A stretch of 64,000 nucleotides of DNA, from the NCBI GenBank assembly GCA_036510065.1, contig DATCEO010000003.1:1-64000 (forward strand). The letters are read 5' to 3'. Below the pieces are notes generated by a model. The model had not been told where the DNA came from and made no database searches. It was given only the letters and a program-made list of their open reading frames with translations. The DNA comes from DASUBV01 sp036510065 (GTDB taxonomy: Bacteria; Actinomycetota; Actinomycetes; Streptosporangiales; Streptosporangiaceae). Positions 14,990 through 23,320 of the stretch are shown one piece after another (position 1 is the stretch's first letter; each line of letters begins with the position of its first letter). A program made the translations under genes and the position numbers.

Positions 14990-15520
14990 TCAGCCCCCTG
15001 CCATCCCCGCGCGACGGCGGTCGGCCCTGATGGTCTCGATCGCGAGCACCACGGCCAGCTGGAGCACGGGATCCTCGCCGTCCTCGACCTGGACGGCGAA
15101 CCGCTCCCGCAGGGACCGCTGCTGCGAGATCGCGGCCACTGGCACGCCAGCGCGAGCGACCACGTACTGGCGGCCGGAGAAGTTACCGCGCGCCTCCAGG
15201 TGATCGCCGCCTGACTCGATCTCGAAATGCTGGCCGAGGAAGCCCCGGGGCCGGACGGTGGCGCGGTGGCCCCCCGCGCTGATCTCAAAGCCCCGCGACC
15301 AGGGCCCTTTGCTGAGGACCGCTGCCTCCCGGCCCGCGATATCGCGAATGGTCAGTGTGCGCGAGAACCTGAGCCTGCCCTGCACCTCGAACTGCGGCGC
15401 TCCGGTCTCATCGGTAATCGCGAACTGGTCGGTCAGGGCCCATTTACGGGACAGCAGGTAGTTCTTCGCCACCTGCGCAGCATAATTCAGGCGGCCCGGA
15501 CGGTTCGGTGAAAGATGCAC
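14990..15520 (-). CDS. LURP-one-related/scramblase-fold protein
   Basis: The 176-aa frame encodes a beta-barrel Tubby-like/LURP-one domain. It begins with AKNYLLSRKWALTDQFAITD and continues with repeated strands such as FEVQGRLRFSRTLTIRD and a final helix region LQLAVVLAIETIRADRR. Bacterial members are small cytoplasmic proteins of unknown function, related in fold to phospholipid scramblases. The GTG at 15520 is the longest start and a later one is possible. The 5' end lies back-to-back with the APH-like gene. Confidence 0.78.
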   Translation of the reverse strand: MHLSPNRPGRLNYAAQVAKNYLLSRKWALTDQFAITDETGAPQFEVQGRLRFSRTLTIRDIAGREAAVLSKGPWSRGFEISAGGHRATVRPRGFLGQHFEIESGGDHLEARGNFSGRQYVVARAGVPVAAISQQRSLRERFAVQVEDGEDPVLQLAVVLAIETIRADRRRAGMAGG

Positions 15521-15549
15521 GGGCAGCCGCCCGGTGGCATCGTGGGGCT

Positions 15550-16428
15550 GTGGTCAGCTCAGGACAGCCGTCGGTGGGGGGTGAGGCGGCGGGACGCGAG
15601 ACGGCGGAGTGGGCGCCGTCGGAGTGGGCGCCGTCGGAGTGGGCGCCGACCGTAGAGCACATGCCGGGCCGCGTCGAGGCGATCGCTGAGGGCCGCCCGA
15701 TCCGGCCGCTCTGGCAGAACGAGGCCGGCGGCCTGGCCTTCCTGATCGGAACGGGTCCCGGCAGCTGCTTCGTGAAGTGGGCGCCCGCTGGCTCGGGGCT
15801 TGATCTTCCGGCCGAGGCCGTCCGGCTGGCCTGGGCCGTCGCGTTCACGCCGGTGGCGCGACCGCTTGGCCAGGGCGCCGACGAGAGCGGATCGTGGCTG
15901 ATCGCCACGGCCCTGCCGGGCCAGAGCGCGGTGGCGCCGCGCTGGCTGGCCGATCCCCGAACCGCCGTCACCGCGATTGGCCGGGGGCTGCGCGCCCTGC
16001 ACGACAGCCTCCCGGTGGACGGCTGCCCCTTCTCCTGGACCGCGCCGGACCGGGTGACGGATGCCCGCCGCCGGGCGGCCAGCGGCGGCATTGACCCTGC
16101 CCGCTGGGATGAGTCTCACCGGCGGCTGGGGGTCGGCGGCGCCCTGGAGCTGCTCAGCGAGCCGCCGCCGGTCGATCAGCTAGTCGTCTGTCACGGCGAC
16201 GCCTGCGCGCCGAACACGATGCTCGACGAGGACGGCCAGTGGTCGGCGCACGTCGATCTCGGCGATCTCGGCGTAGCGGACAGGTGGGCCGACCTGGCCG
16301 TGGCTACCTGGAGCACGGAGTGGAACTACGGACCAGGCTGGGCCGGGACGCTGCTGGAGGCCTACGGAGTCGGTCCCGACCCGCGCCGCACCGAGTACTA
16401 CCGCCTGCTCTGGGACCTCGGGCCCTGA
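15550..16428 (+). CDS. aminoglycoside phosphotransferase-like kinase (APH family)
   Basis: This protein of about 292 aa has an APH(3')-type kinase fold. The Brenner/catalytic loop is VVCHGDACAPNTMLDEDG and the metal-binding DxD loop is HVDLGDLGVADRWADLAVA, as in antibiotic kinases. The nucleotide-binding lobe (GPGSCFVKWAPAG) is recognisable. The N-terminus is odd, with three perfect 15-base repeats encoding EWAPS between 15609 and 15653, so translation may instead start at ATG 15661. Many such genes are housekeeping small-molecule kinases. Resistance cannot be concluded from sequence alone. Confidence 0.82.
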   Translation: MVSSGQPSVGGEAAGRETAEWAPSEWAPSEWAPTVEHMPGRVEAIAEGRPIRPLWQNEAGGLAFLIGTGPGSCFVKWAPAGSGLDLPAEAVRLAWAVAFTPVARPLGQGADESGSWLIATALPGQSAVAPRWLADPRTAVTAIGRGLRALHDSLPVDGCPFSWTAPDRVTDARRRAASGGIDPARWDESHRRLGVGGALELLSEPPPVDQLVVCHGDACAPNTMLDEDGQWSAHVDLGDLGVADRWADLAVATWSTEWNYGPGWAGTLLEAYGVGPDPRRTEYYRLLWDLGP

Positions 16429-16454
16429 GTTAGCTCGATCCACCGGCCGTCGGG

Positions 16455-17681
16455 TCAACGAACCGCCGGGCTCTCCGGCAGCTGGGCTGGCGGCTCCCAC
16501 GGGCCGGAGACCGAGTCGAGCAGGTCGCCACGAGCCTGCTCGACCGCCGCGAGGATCGCCCCGCGCAGGACCGGGCCGCCGGAGACTCCGGTGGGCACCA
16601 CGCGGGGGTGGGCCGGGCAGATGCGGCCGACCTCGGCGGCCACCCGCTCGGCCAGCTCGGTTCCGCCCGCCCGGCCGACGTCCCCGCCGAGCACCACCAG
16701 GCCAGGGTCGAGCACCACCGAGATGGCGGCCACGCCCGTGGCCACGCGACCCGCCAGTTCCGCGACGAAGTCACGGCCCCGCATGTCACCCGAGCCGGCC
16801 GCCGCGACAGCGGCCTGGACCGAGGCGGCCGCCGTGGGCGCGGTGAACCCGTACCGCGCGGCCAGCGGCAGCACCGCCTGCGCACCGACCAGCGACTGGA
16901 ACGCCCCGGTCGCCGGGTGCGTGACATCCTGGGGCAGCGGCACTCCGGGCACCGGCAGGTAGCCGATCTCGCCCGCCGCCCCGCCGACACCGCGATGCAG
17001 CCTCCCGCCCAGGACGGTGGCCAGGCCGAGGCCGACGCCGATCCAGACCAGCACGAAGTCGGTCTCGCCGACCGCGGCGCCGACCGCCCGCTCGGCCATG
17101 GCCGCCAGGTTGACGTCGTTCTCAATGGTGACCGGCTTGCCCAGCTCACTGCGGAGCGCGTCCAGGACACCCTCGTGCCAGGCGGGTAGGTTGACCGCCA
17201 GCCGCGGGTCGCCTGTCCGGGGATCCATCACCCCCGGCGTGCCGATCACCAGCGCGCGCAGCGCCTCGGGCGAGACCCCGGCCGAGGCGCAGGCGGTCAC
17301 GACGGCTCCGCGGACCAGCTCGACCGGGTCCTGGGCGCCAATCGGGTTGACCGAGACCTCGGCCACCACGTTGCCGGTGACGTCGGCCACGCCGGCACTG
17401 ACCTCGTCCCGCTCGACGTGCAGTCCGGCCACGTACGCGCTGGAGGGCACCACCGCGTAGAGGGCGGCGTTCGGGCCCCGGCCCCCGGCCAGCTCGCCGG
17501 CCACCGTGACCAGGCCGCGCTCCTCGAGCCGGGACAGCAGCTGCGATGCTGTCACCTTGGACAAGCCGGTGTACTCCCCGAGCTGCGCCCGCGTGAGCGG
17601 GCCGCCCGTCAGCAGCAACTCGAGAGCAGCCCGGTCGTTCAGCTCCCGCAGCAGGCTCGGCGTCCCCGGCCGTCGCTCCAT
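16455..17681 (-). CDS. ROK family transcriptional repressor
   Basis: This 408-aa regulator has an N-terminal winged helix (LTRAQLGEYTGLSKVTASQL, residues about 30-55) and a C-terminal ROK sugar-kinase-like domain (VIGTPGVMDPRTGDPRLA, IENDVNLAAMAER, LVWIGVGLGLATVLGG, GAAGEIGYLPV). The CGCGRRGC-type zinc-binding motif that normally follows the GEIGH segment is missing and replaced by PGVPLPQDVTHPATG. Members sense sugars or sugar phosphates. It is divergent from the sugar ABC operon, with a palindrome at 17799-17815 as probable operator. Confidence 0.9.
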   Translation of the reverse strand: MERRPGTPSLLRELNDRAALELLLTGGPLTRAQLGEYTGLSKVTASQLLSRLEERGLVTVAGELAGGRGPNAALYAVVPSSAYVAGLHVERDEVSAGVADVTGNVVAEVSVNPIGAQDPVELVRGAVVTACASAGVSPEALRALVIGTPGVMDPRTGDPRLAVNLPAWHEGVLDALRSELGKPVTIENDVNLAAMAERAVGAAVGETDFVLVWIGVGLGLATVLGGRLHRGVGGAAGEIGYLPVPGVPLPQDVTHPATGAFQSLVGAQAVLPLAARYGFTAPTAAASVQAAVAAAGSGDMRGRDFVAELAGRVATGVAAISVVLDPGLVVLGGDVGRAGGTELAERVAAEVGRICPAHPRVVPTGVSGGPVLRGAILAAVEQARGDLLDSVSGPWEPPAQLPESPAVR

Positions 17682-17798
17682 GCCTACCCCTTCACCCGCG
17701 CTGGTCCTGTCGGCTCCGCCGTCGATAGCCCCGTGGCCCCGCTGGCCAGCGTGCCAGGAACGCGCACTGTGTCTCAATATGGCAACGGGAGCTATCTT

Positions 17799-17815
17799 AC
17801 AGGAAACTTTCCTGT
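17799..17815. promoter_or_regulatory. probable ROK operator palindrome
   Basis: ACAGGAAACTTTCCTGT is a perfect 8-1-8 inverted repeat in an AT-richer patch between the ROK gene (start 17681) and the sugar-binding protein gene (start 18011). ROK repressors commonly bind AT-rich palindromes with TTTC/GAAA arms. It is the only strong palindrome noticed in this divergent region. Confidence 0.7.
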
Positions 17816-18010
17816 TAGTTTCGGCGCAGATCGTGTCCAGGCCGCTACATGGCGGGCCCCGGCAGGACCGACCGGCGCAGTGCCCCAAACACCGCGTCCG
17901 GCCAGTCACCAGCGTAGGGTGCCGGCCGCCAGCGAGCGCGCCCGGGCCGGAGGCGTCCGCCCGGAGGACGTGACTCCGCGACAGGCAGAGCCGGGAAGGG
18001 AGATCGGGCA

Positions 18011-19357
18011 GTGAACTTCACCAGATCAGCAGCCGCGGTCGGCGCGGCTGTCATGCTCGCTGGAGCCGCCGCAGGGTGCGGCTCCAGCGGTAGCTCCGCA
18101 GCGTCAGGGTCAGCGGCACCCGCCAAGCTCGTCGTATGGCGGATGGGCGCATCGGTCCCGTCCCAGGTCACCTGGATGAACGGCGTCATCCAGCAATTCC
18201 ACAAGCAGTTCCCGGCCTACGCCAAGACCAGGGTCGTTACCAGCTGGATCCCGTGGGGCAACCGCACGACCGACTGGACCAATGCGCTGACCAGCGGCAA
18301 GGGCGCCCCGGACATCACCGAGCTGGGCAACACCGACACTCCCGGGATCGCCTCCCAGGGCGCGCTCGCTGACGTCACCAGCAACGTCAAGAGCTGGTCG
18401 CACAGTTCGGACCTCATCGCGGGCAACCTGGCCAACGACACCGTCAGCGGCCAGAACTTCGCCGTGCCGTGGTTCGGCGGCGTCCGCGGAGTCTGGTACC
18501 GCAAGGACCAGTTCGCCGCGGCTGGCATCACGGCGCCCCCCACTACGTGGGCCCAGCTGGTCGCGGACGCCAAGCTGCTGATGAAGAAGCACCCCGGCAC
18601 CTATGGCATCGGCGCGCCCAGCAACTTCACCAACGCGATCGTCAGCTTTATCTGGGGCGCTGGCGGCCAGGTAGCGGTGCAGCAGGGCGGCAAGTGGGTG
18701 GCCGAGCTGAACACCCCCCAGTCGGAGGCCGGCATCAAGTTCTATTCCGACCTGCTCCTGAGCCAGCATGTCTCCCCGGCCAAGTACATCGGCCAGACCG
18801 AGCTCGGCGCACCCGGCGCTACTTCAGGCGGCTCCAACGAGGACTTCGCCAAGGGCACGCTGGACATGTACATCGACGGGCCCTGGGCCTTGGCCTCGCT
18901 CGAGGCGGTCAGCAGGAAGTACGCCTCCCAGTGGGCCTCATTCCCGATCCCCAGCCAAAGCGGACCGAACCCGGCTCCGGCCTTCTCCGGTGGCTCCGAC
19001 CTCGGCGTCTGGGCCAAGAGCCCGAACAAGGCGGCCGCCTGGGACCTGGTCACGGTGATGGACAGCCCGTCCAACGCGACCACCTTCGCCAACTCGCAGG
19101 GCTTCTTCCCGGAGTTCACCTCGCAGCTGTCCAGCGGCGTGTACTCCAGCAGCCCGGTCATGGCCGGATTCGCCAAGGCCGCCGGCGTCACCCAGATCTC
19201 GCCACTGAACTCCAAGAACTGGGCCACGGCCGACGCCACCGATCAGATCGTCCCGAACATGATGAAGTCGCTGATGCAGGGCGCCAGCCTCACTGCGACG
19301 GTGAACAAGGCCAACACCGCCCTGCAGAATGTGCTGAACACCGGCCAGCAATCCTGA
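18011..19357 (+). CDS. sugar ABC transporter substrate-binding lipoprotein
   Basis: This 448-aa extracellular solute-binding protein of the family 1 (MalE/DasA) type has a lipoprotein signal with lipobox LAGAAAGC, giving lipid-modified Cys23. Then comes a Ser/Ala-rich spacer and the mature fold (LVVWRMGASVPSQVTWMNGV, APDITELGNTDTPGIASQGA, WFGGVRGVWYRKDQF). The GTG start at 18011 follows a GGGAAGGGAG ribosome-binding site. It begins an operon with two permeases and a GH3 glycosidase, resembling the chitobiose importer DasABC with DasD. The ligand is therefore perhaps an N-acetylglucosamine oligosaccharide, by inference. Confidence 0.92.
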   Translation: MNFTRSAAAVGAAVMLAGAAAGCGSSGSSAASGSAAPAKLVVWRMGASVPSQVTWMNGVIQQFHKQFPAYAKTRVVTSWIPWGNRTTDWTNALTSGKGAPDITELGNTDTPGIASQGALADVTSNVKSWSHSSDLIAGNLANDTVSGQNFAVPWFGGVRGVWYRKDQFAAAGITAPPTTWAQLVADAKLLMKKHPGTYGIGAPSNFTNAIVSFIWGAGGQVAVQQGGKWVAELNTPQSEAGIKFYSDLLLSQHVSPAKYIGQTELGAPGATSGGSNEDFAKGTLDMYIDGPWALASLEAVSRKYASQWASFPIPSQSGPNPAPAFSGGSDLGVWAKSPNKAAAWDLVTVMDSPSNATTFANSQGFFPEFTSQLSSGVYSSSPVMAGFAKAAGVTQISPLNSKNWATADATDQIVPNMMKSLMQGASLTATVNKANTALQNVLNTGQQS

Positions 19358-19409
19358 CCGGCTGACTGGCTGACCGGGTTCCCGCCGGGGCCGATCAGCC
19401 TCCGGGCGG

Positions 19410-19453
19410 CCGGGCCGCCCGCGCACGACCCCCCTTGTGCGCGGGCGGCCCGG
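19410..19453 (+). terminator. intra-operon hairpin between binding protein and permease genes
   Basis: CCGGGCCGCCCGCGCAC pairs perfectly with GTGCGCGGGCGGCCCGG across a 10-base loop (GACCCCCCTT), giving a 17-bp GC stem 52 bases after the binding-protein stop. No U tract follows. Such hairpins usually stabilise the upstream mRNA or attenuate transcription, so the binding protein is made in excess over the permeases. Confidence 0.7.
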
Positions 19454-19518
19454 ACCGGCCGGTCATCTGCCATCCGCTGCCGCCTATCGCCCGCCCACGC
19501 CCGCCAGAGAGGAGCTGA

Positions 19519-20535
19519 ATGATGGCGGACACCGTCCAGCGCGAACCCGGAGTGCGGCCGGCCCCCCGGCCCGGCCAGCCCCTGCCCCGCCTGCCTGCCC
19601 GGACCCGGGCGGCCGCCTTCGTCCGGCGCCATAAGCTCGCCCCCTACCTGCTGCTGGCGCCGGCCCTGGCCGGGATCACCCTGGTCCTGCTGTGGCCGCT
19701 CGCCCAGGTGACCTTGTTTTCCTTCCAGAACTACGGCTTGCCCCAGCTCACTGGCGCCGCGCCGACCCAGTGGGTGGGCCTGGCCAACTTCACTGCCACC
19801 TTCAGGGACCCGGAGTTCTGGCTGGCGCTGCGGACCACCGTGGTGTTCGCCGTCGTGGTCGTCCCGCTGACCCTGGTCACCGGCACCGCCATCGGGCTGC
19901 TGCTGAACCGGCTCGGCCGCAAGATGTCGGCATTCGTGGCCGGAGCCGCGCTGCTGGCCTGGGCCACTCCCCCGACGGCCGGCGCGATCTTGTTCTACTG
20001 GCTGTTCAATCCGGACGGCGGCCTGGTGGACTGGGGCCTGGCCCGGCTGCCGCACTGGCTGATGGGCAGCACCAACTGGGCGCAGTACAACTGGACCACC
20101 ACCGGAGCTGTCCAGGCCTACACGGTGCTGACCCTGCTCGTGCTCTGGACGTCCTTCCCGTTCATCGCGGTGGCGGTGCTGGCCGGCCTGAAGACCGTGC
20201 CGGCCGAGCTGCACGAGGCGGCCCGGGTCGACGGAGCCAACCGGCGGCAGGTGTTCTGGAAGATCACCTTCCCGCTGCTGAAGCCGATCTTCCTGGTCCT
20301 GCTGCTGCTGTCGGTGATCTGGGACTTCAACATCTTTACCCAGACCTACCTGATCACCGGCTTCCCCGGAAACCAGAACGAGTACAACCTGTCGCTTTAC
20401 ATCTACGACAAGGCGTTCGGCTTCCCGCCCAGCTACGGGCTCGGCGGCGCGCTCGCCCTGATCTTCACGCTCATCGTGCTGGTCGTCACGGTCGGCTACG
20501 TCCGTACCTCGGTCCGGCAGGGGGTACTGACATGA
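19519..20535 (+). CDS. sugar ABC transporter permease (DasB/MalF-like)
   Basis: The 338-aa inner-membrane component has six predicted helices, beginning with LAPYLLLAPALAGITLVLLW. The cytoplasmic EAA coupling loop LHEAARVDGANRRQVFWKIT contacts the ATPase. Short periplasmic segments and the FNPDGGLVDW loop are typical of carbohydrate uptake type 1 permeases. The gene follows a GAGAGGAG ribosome-binding site and overlaps the next permease by 4 bases (ATGA). No ATPase gene is present in the operon, so a shared MsiK-type ATPase is probably used, as is usual for actinomycete sugar importers. Confidence 0.93.
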   Translation: MMADTVQREPGVRPAPRPGQPLPRLPARTRAAAFVRRHKLAPYLLLAPALAGITLVLLWPLAQVTLFSFQNYGLPQLTGAAPTQWVGLANFTATFRDPEFWLALRTTVVFAVVVVPLTLVTGTAIGLLLNRLGRKMSAFVAGAALLAWATPPTAGAILFYWLFNPDGGLVDWGLARLPHWLMGSTNWAQYNWTTTGAVQAYTVLTLLVLWTSFPFIAVAVLAGLKTVPAELHEAARVDGANRRQVFWKITFPLLKPIFLVLLLLSVIWDFNIFTQTYLITGFPGNQNEYNLSLYIYDKAFGFPPSYGLGGALALIFTLIVLVVTVGYVRTSVRQGVLT

Positions 20536-21467
20536 CCGCCGCGCAGCCGCGGATGCGGCCAGCCGCCGGAGCGCCGGGCGCGGGAGCACGGGCGGCGGGC
20601 GGCGGGCGGTCCCGGGCCCGGACGGCCCGCCAGGCCCGCGCCGTTACCCGCAACGGAATCGGGCTGATCATCGCCCTGGTGACGCTCTTCCCGATCTTCT
20701 GGATGATCTCGACCGCGCTGAAGCCCTCGCAGGAGATCTACTCGCTGACCCCCAGCCTGCTGCCGGCCCATCCCACCCTCGGCAACTTCAGCCGGGTGAT
20801 CAGCGGCCAGGCATCCGGCATCGGCTCGGTCTGGCTGTTCTTCCGCAACAGCCTGTCGGTGACCCTGGCCACCGTCATCGTGGCCTCGGTCGTGTCGCTG
20901 CTGGCCTCGGTCGCCGTCGCCCGGTTCCGCTTCCGGCTGCGGGCCTCGTTCCTCATCATGCTGCTTATCGTGCAGATGATTCCCGGTCAGGCGCTGATCA
21001 TCGCCCTGTTCGTGGACTTCAACCGGCTCGGCCTGCTGGAGAACCTGGGCGGCCTGGTCCTCGTCTACGCGGCCCAGGCGCTGCCGGTGTCGATCTGGAT
21101 GCTGCGCAATTTCGTGGCCACCGTGCCCAGGGAGCTGGAGGAGGCCGCGGCCATCGACGGGGCTTCGGCGCCCCGGATCTTCTGGCGGATCCTGTTCCCG
21201 CTGGTGATGCCAGGGCTGGTCGCCACCAGCATCTTCTCCTTCATCACCGCCTACAACGAGTTCATCGTCGCGCTGACCTTCCTCGGCCAGGCGCACTCGA
21301 GCTATACGCTGCCGATCTACCTCACGTACTTCTTCAGCCGGGGCGGCGCCGAGTGGGGCCCGATCATGGCCGCGTCCACCCTCTACACGGTGCCGGTGCT
21401 GGCCTTCTTCATGCTCGTCCGCCGCTGGCTGGTCGGCGGGCTGGTCGCCGGCGCGGTGAAGGGATGA
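20532..21467 (+). CDS. sugar ABC transporter permease (DasC/MalG-like)
   Basis: This 311-aa protein has an Arg/Ala/Gly-rich cytoplasmic N-terminus of about 45 residues, then six membrane helices (IGLIIALVTLFPIFWMISTA, SFLIMLLIVQMIPGQALII, VLAFFMLVRRWLVGGLVAG). The EAA loop is LEEAAAIDGASAPRIFWRIL. It pairs with the preceding permease to form the channel for the lipoprotein-delivered sugar. Start and stop overlap both neighbours by 4 bases (ATGA), indicating translational coupling through the whole permease-glycosidase set. Confidence 0.93.
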   Translation: MTAAQPRMRPAAGAPGAGARAAGGGRSRARTARQARAVTRNGIGLIIALVTLFPIFWMISTALKPSQEIYSLTPSLLPAHPTLGNFSRVISGQASGIGSVWLFFRNSLSVTLATVIVASVVSLLASVAVARFRFRLRASFLIMLLIVQMIPGQALIIALFVDFNRLGLLENLGGLVLVYAAQALPVSIWMLRNFVATVPRELEEAAAIDGASAPRIFWRILFPLVMPGLVATSIFSFITAYNEFIVALTFLGQAHSSYTLPIYLTYFFSRGGAEWGPIMAASTLYTVPVLAFFMLVRRWLVGGLVAGAVKG

Positions 21468-22942
21468 GGGCGCACAGCGCCGCTGATCCAGAGCTGGCCC
21501 GGCTGGCCGAGGCCGTCCTGATCCCGCCCTTCCCCAGCCAGCAGGCGCCAGCGTGGATACTGGCCGCGCTCGCCGACGGGCTGGCAGGCGTCACGCTGTT
21601 CGGCCCCAACATCGACTCGCCGGCCCAGCTGGCCGACCTGACCGGGGAGCTGCGGGCCGCCGCGCCGGGGGCGGTGATCGCCATTGACGAGGAGGGCGGC
21701 GATGTCACGCGCATCGCCCACCGCCGCGGCAGCCCTTATCCCGGCAACGCTGCCCTCGGCGCCATCGACGACGTCGGGCTGACCGAGGCCGTGTACGCGG
21801 CGCTCGGCGCCGACCTGTCGGCCCTCGGCGTGAACCTGAACCTGGCTCCGGCGGTAGACGTCAACACCGCCGCCGACAACCCCGTCATCGGCACCCGGTC
21901 ATTCGGCTCCGACACGGCCCTGGTGGCCCGGCACGCTGCCGCGGCCGTGGCCGGGCTCCAGTCGGCCGGCGTCGCGGCGTGCGCGAAGCACTTTCCCGGG
22001 CACGGCAGCACGCGGCTGGACAGCCACCACGAGCTGGCCACGGTCGACGCGTCGGCTGCGCTGCTGGCCGACCGCGACCTGCCGCCGTTCGCCGCGGCCA
22101 TCGCCGCCGGCGTGCGCGCCATCATGCCCGGCCACCTGCGGGTACCCGAGCTGACGGGTGACCTGCCGGCCTCGCTGTCGCCGGCGGCCCTGACTGGCCT
22201 GTTGCGCGGCGAGCTGGGCTTCGCCGGGGTGATCGTGTCGGACGGGCTGGAGATGCGAGCCGTCAGCGACGTGTACGGAATCCCGGAGGCCGCCGTGCTG
22301 GCCGTGCTGGCCGGCACCGACTTGCTGTGCCTGGGCCGGGACCAGGATCAGCAGATGTACGCCGATGTTCGTTATGCCCTGATGACGGCCGTGCGCACCG
22401 GCCGGATGCCGGGGCAGCGGCTGGAGGAAGCCGCCGCCAAAGTCGCCGAGCTGCGCTCCTGGACCGCCGCCGCCGGCCGCGCACGCGGCAGCGACGCCGA
22501 GATCGGGCTGGCCGCCGCCCGCCGCGCCGTCCGCGTCGACGGCGTGCCGCAGCCGCTCCACCGGCCGTTCGTCGTGGAAGTGGTCCCGCCGGCCAACGCG
22601 GCGGCGGGGATGGTGCCCTGGGGCCTCGGCTCCTGGGTGCAGACCGACAGCCTGCGGCGGATCAGCACCGGGGCCCCGGCCGCCGACCTGGAAGCCTCGA
22701 TTGCCGAGCTGCTGGCCGACGCCACCGGACGCTCACTGGTGATCGTCGTCCGCGACGCGCACCGCTACCCGGCGGCCGCCGGCGTGGTCAGCGCCATCCT
22801 GGCCGCCCGCCCGGACGCGGTCGTCGTGGAAATGGGCCTGCCAGTCTGGCGCCCGCCGGCCGGCCTCTACCTGGCTACCTTCGGGGCAGCCCGGACCAGC
22901 AGCCGGGCCGCCGCCGAGGTCCTCGGCCTGGCCGGCCCCTGA
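21464..22942 (+). CDS. GH3 beta-N-acetylhexosaminidase, NagZ/DasD-like
   Basis: This 492-aa family 3 glycosidase has a TIM-barrel with the NagZ-type motif CAKHFPGHGSTRLDSHHE (Lys175-His176, and the Asp186-Ser187-His188 loop carrying the catalytic dyad). The nucleophile is Asp260 in VIVSDGLEM. No signal peptide is seen, so the enzyme is probably cytoplasmic and hydrolyses imported N-acetylglucosaminides. The C-terminal domain after residue 340 is Ala-rich and shorter than in two-domain GH3 enzymes. It is coupled to the permease gene by an ATGA overlap, which links the ABC importer to chitobiose-like or peptidoglycan-derived sugars. Confidence 0.9.
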   Translation: MRAHSAADPELARLAEAVLIPPFPSQQAPAWILAALADGLAGVTLFGPNIDSPAQLADLTGELRAAAPGAVIAIDEEGGDVTRIAHRRGSPYPGNAALGAIDDVGLTEAVYAALGADLSALGVNLNLAPAVDVNTAADNPVIGTRSFGSDTALVARHAAAAVAGLQSAGVAACAKHFPGHGSTRLDSHHELATVDASAALLADRDLPPFAAAIAAGVRAIMPGHLRVPELTGDLPASLSPAALTGLLRGELGFAGVIVSDGLEMRAVSDVYGIPEAAVLAVLAGTDLLCLGRDQDQQMYADVRYALMTAVRTGRMPGQRLEEAAAKVAELRSWTAAAGRARGSDAEIGLAAARRAVRVDGVPQPLHRPFVVEVVPPANAAAGMVPWGLGSWVQTDSLRRISTGAPAADLEASIAELLADATGRSLVIVVRDAHRYPAAAGVVSAILAARPDAVVVEMGLPVWRPPAGLYLATFGAARTSSRAAAEVLGLAGP

Positions 22943-23054
22943 CCACCCCGCCGAGCCCTCGGCCTAGCGGGCCCCCGACCGCCGCCTCTCCGGCGGCCGC
23001 CGCACCGACTCAGCTCAGCCACGCCTGTGGATAAACGCGTCGCACCGCGCCCCA

Positions 23055-23126
23055 CCTGTGGACATGCATCGGTGGTTCGGATTGCGCTTGCTGGGACCAG
23101 CCCAACCCGAACCACCGATGAAATCC
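23055..23126. repeat. dispersed TGTGGA-hairpin repeat, copy A
   Basis: CCTGTGGACATG precedes a 54-base inverted repeat (23067-23120) with terminal arms CATCGGTGGTTCGG and CCGAACCACCGATG, then AAATCC. It matches copies at 61099-61170 and 61969-62040 in order and length. The inner part of the stem is less well conserved than in those copies. Confidence 0.8.
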
Positions 23127-23200
23127 CCCCGGCCCGAGCGCGGAGGGACGGGGCGCGCTGTGATGCTAGGTGCGAGAGTGACTAGTGGGGGCGGGGTGCG

Positions 23201-23320
23201 GGCTGCTGAGCAAGTGGCTGCGGCTCGGCGGAGCGGGGCGGGCTGCGGAAGGTGGTCGCTGCGGCTCAGTGGAGCGGGGCGGGCTGCGGAAGGTGGCAGC
23301 TGCGGCTCGGTGGCGCGGCA
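23201..23320. repeat. imperfect 40/41-bp tandem repeat
   Basis: Three consecutive units begin GGCTGCTGAG or GGCTGCGGAA at 23201, 23241 and 23282. They share GGTGG...GCTGCGGCTC.G.GGAGCGGGGCGG-type cores, with the third unit diverging at its end. No coding or hairpin role is evident. Confidence 0.65.

Noticed and set aside
15550..16428. Aminoglycoside resistance gene
   Set aside because: The APH fold is clear, but many actinomycete members are not resistance enzymes, and no cluster or promoter context supports resistance.
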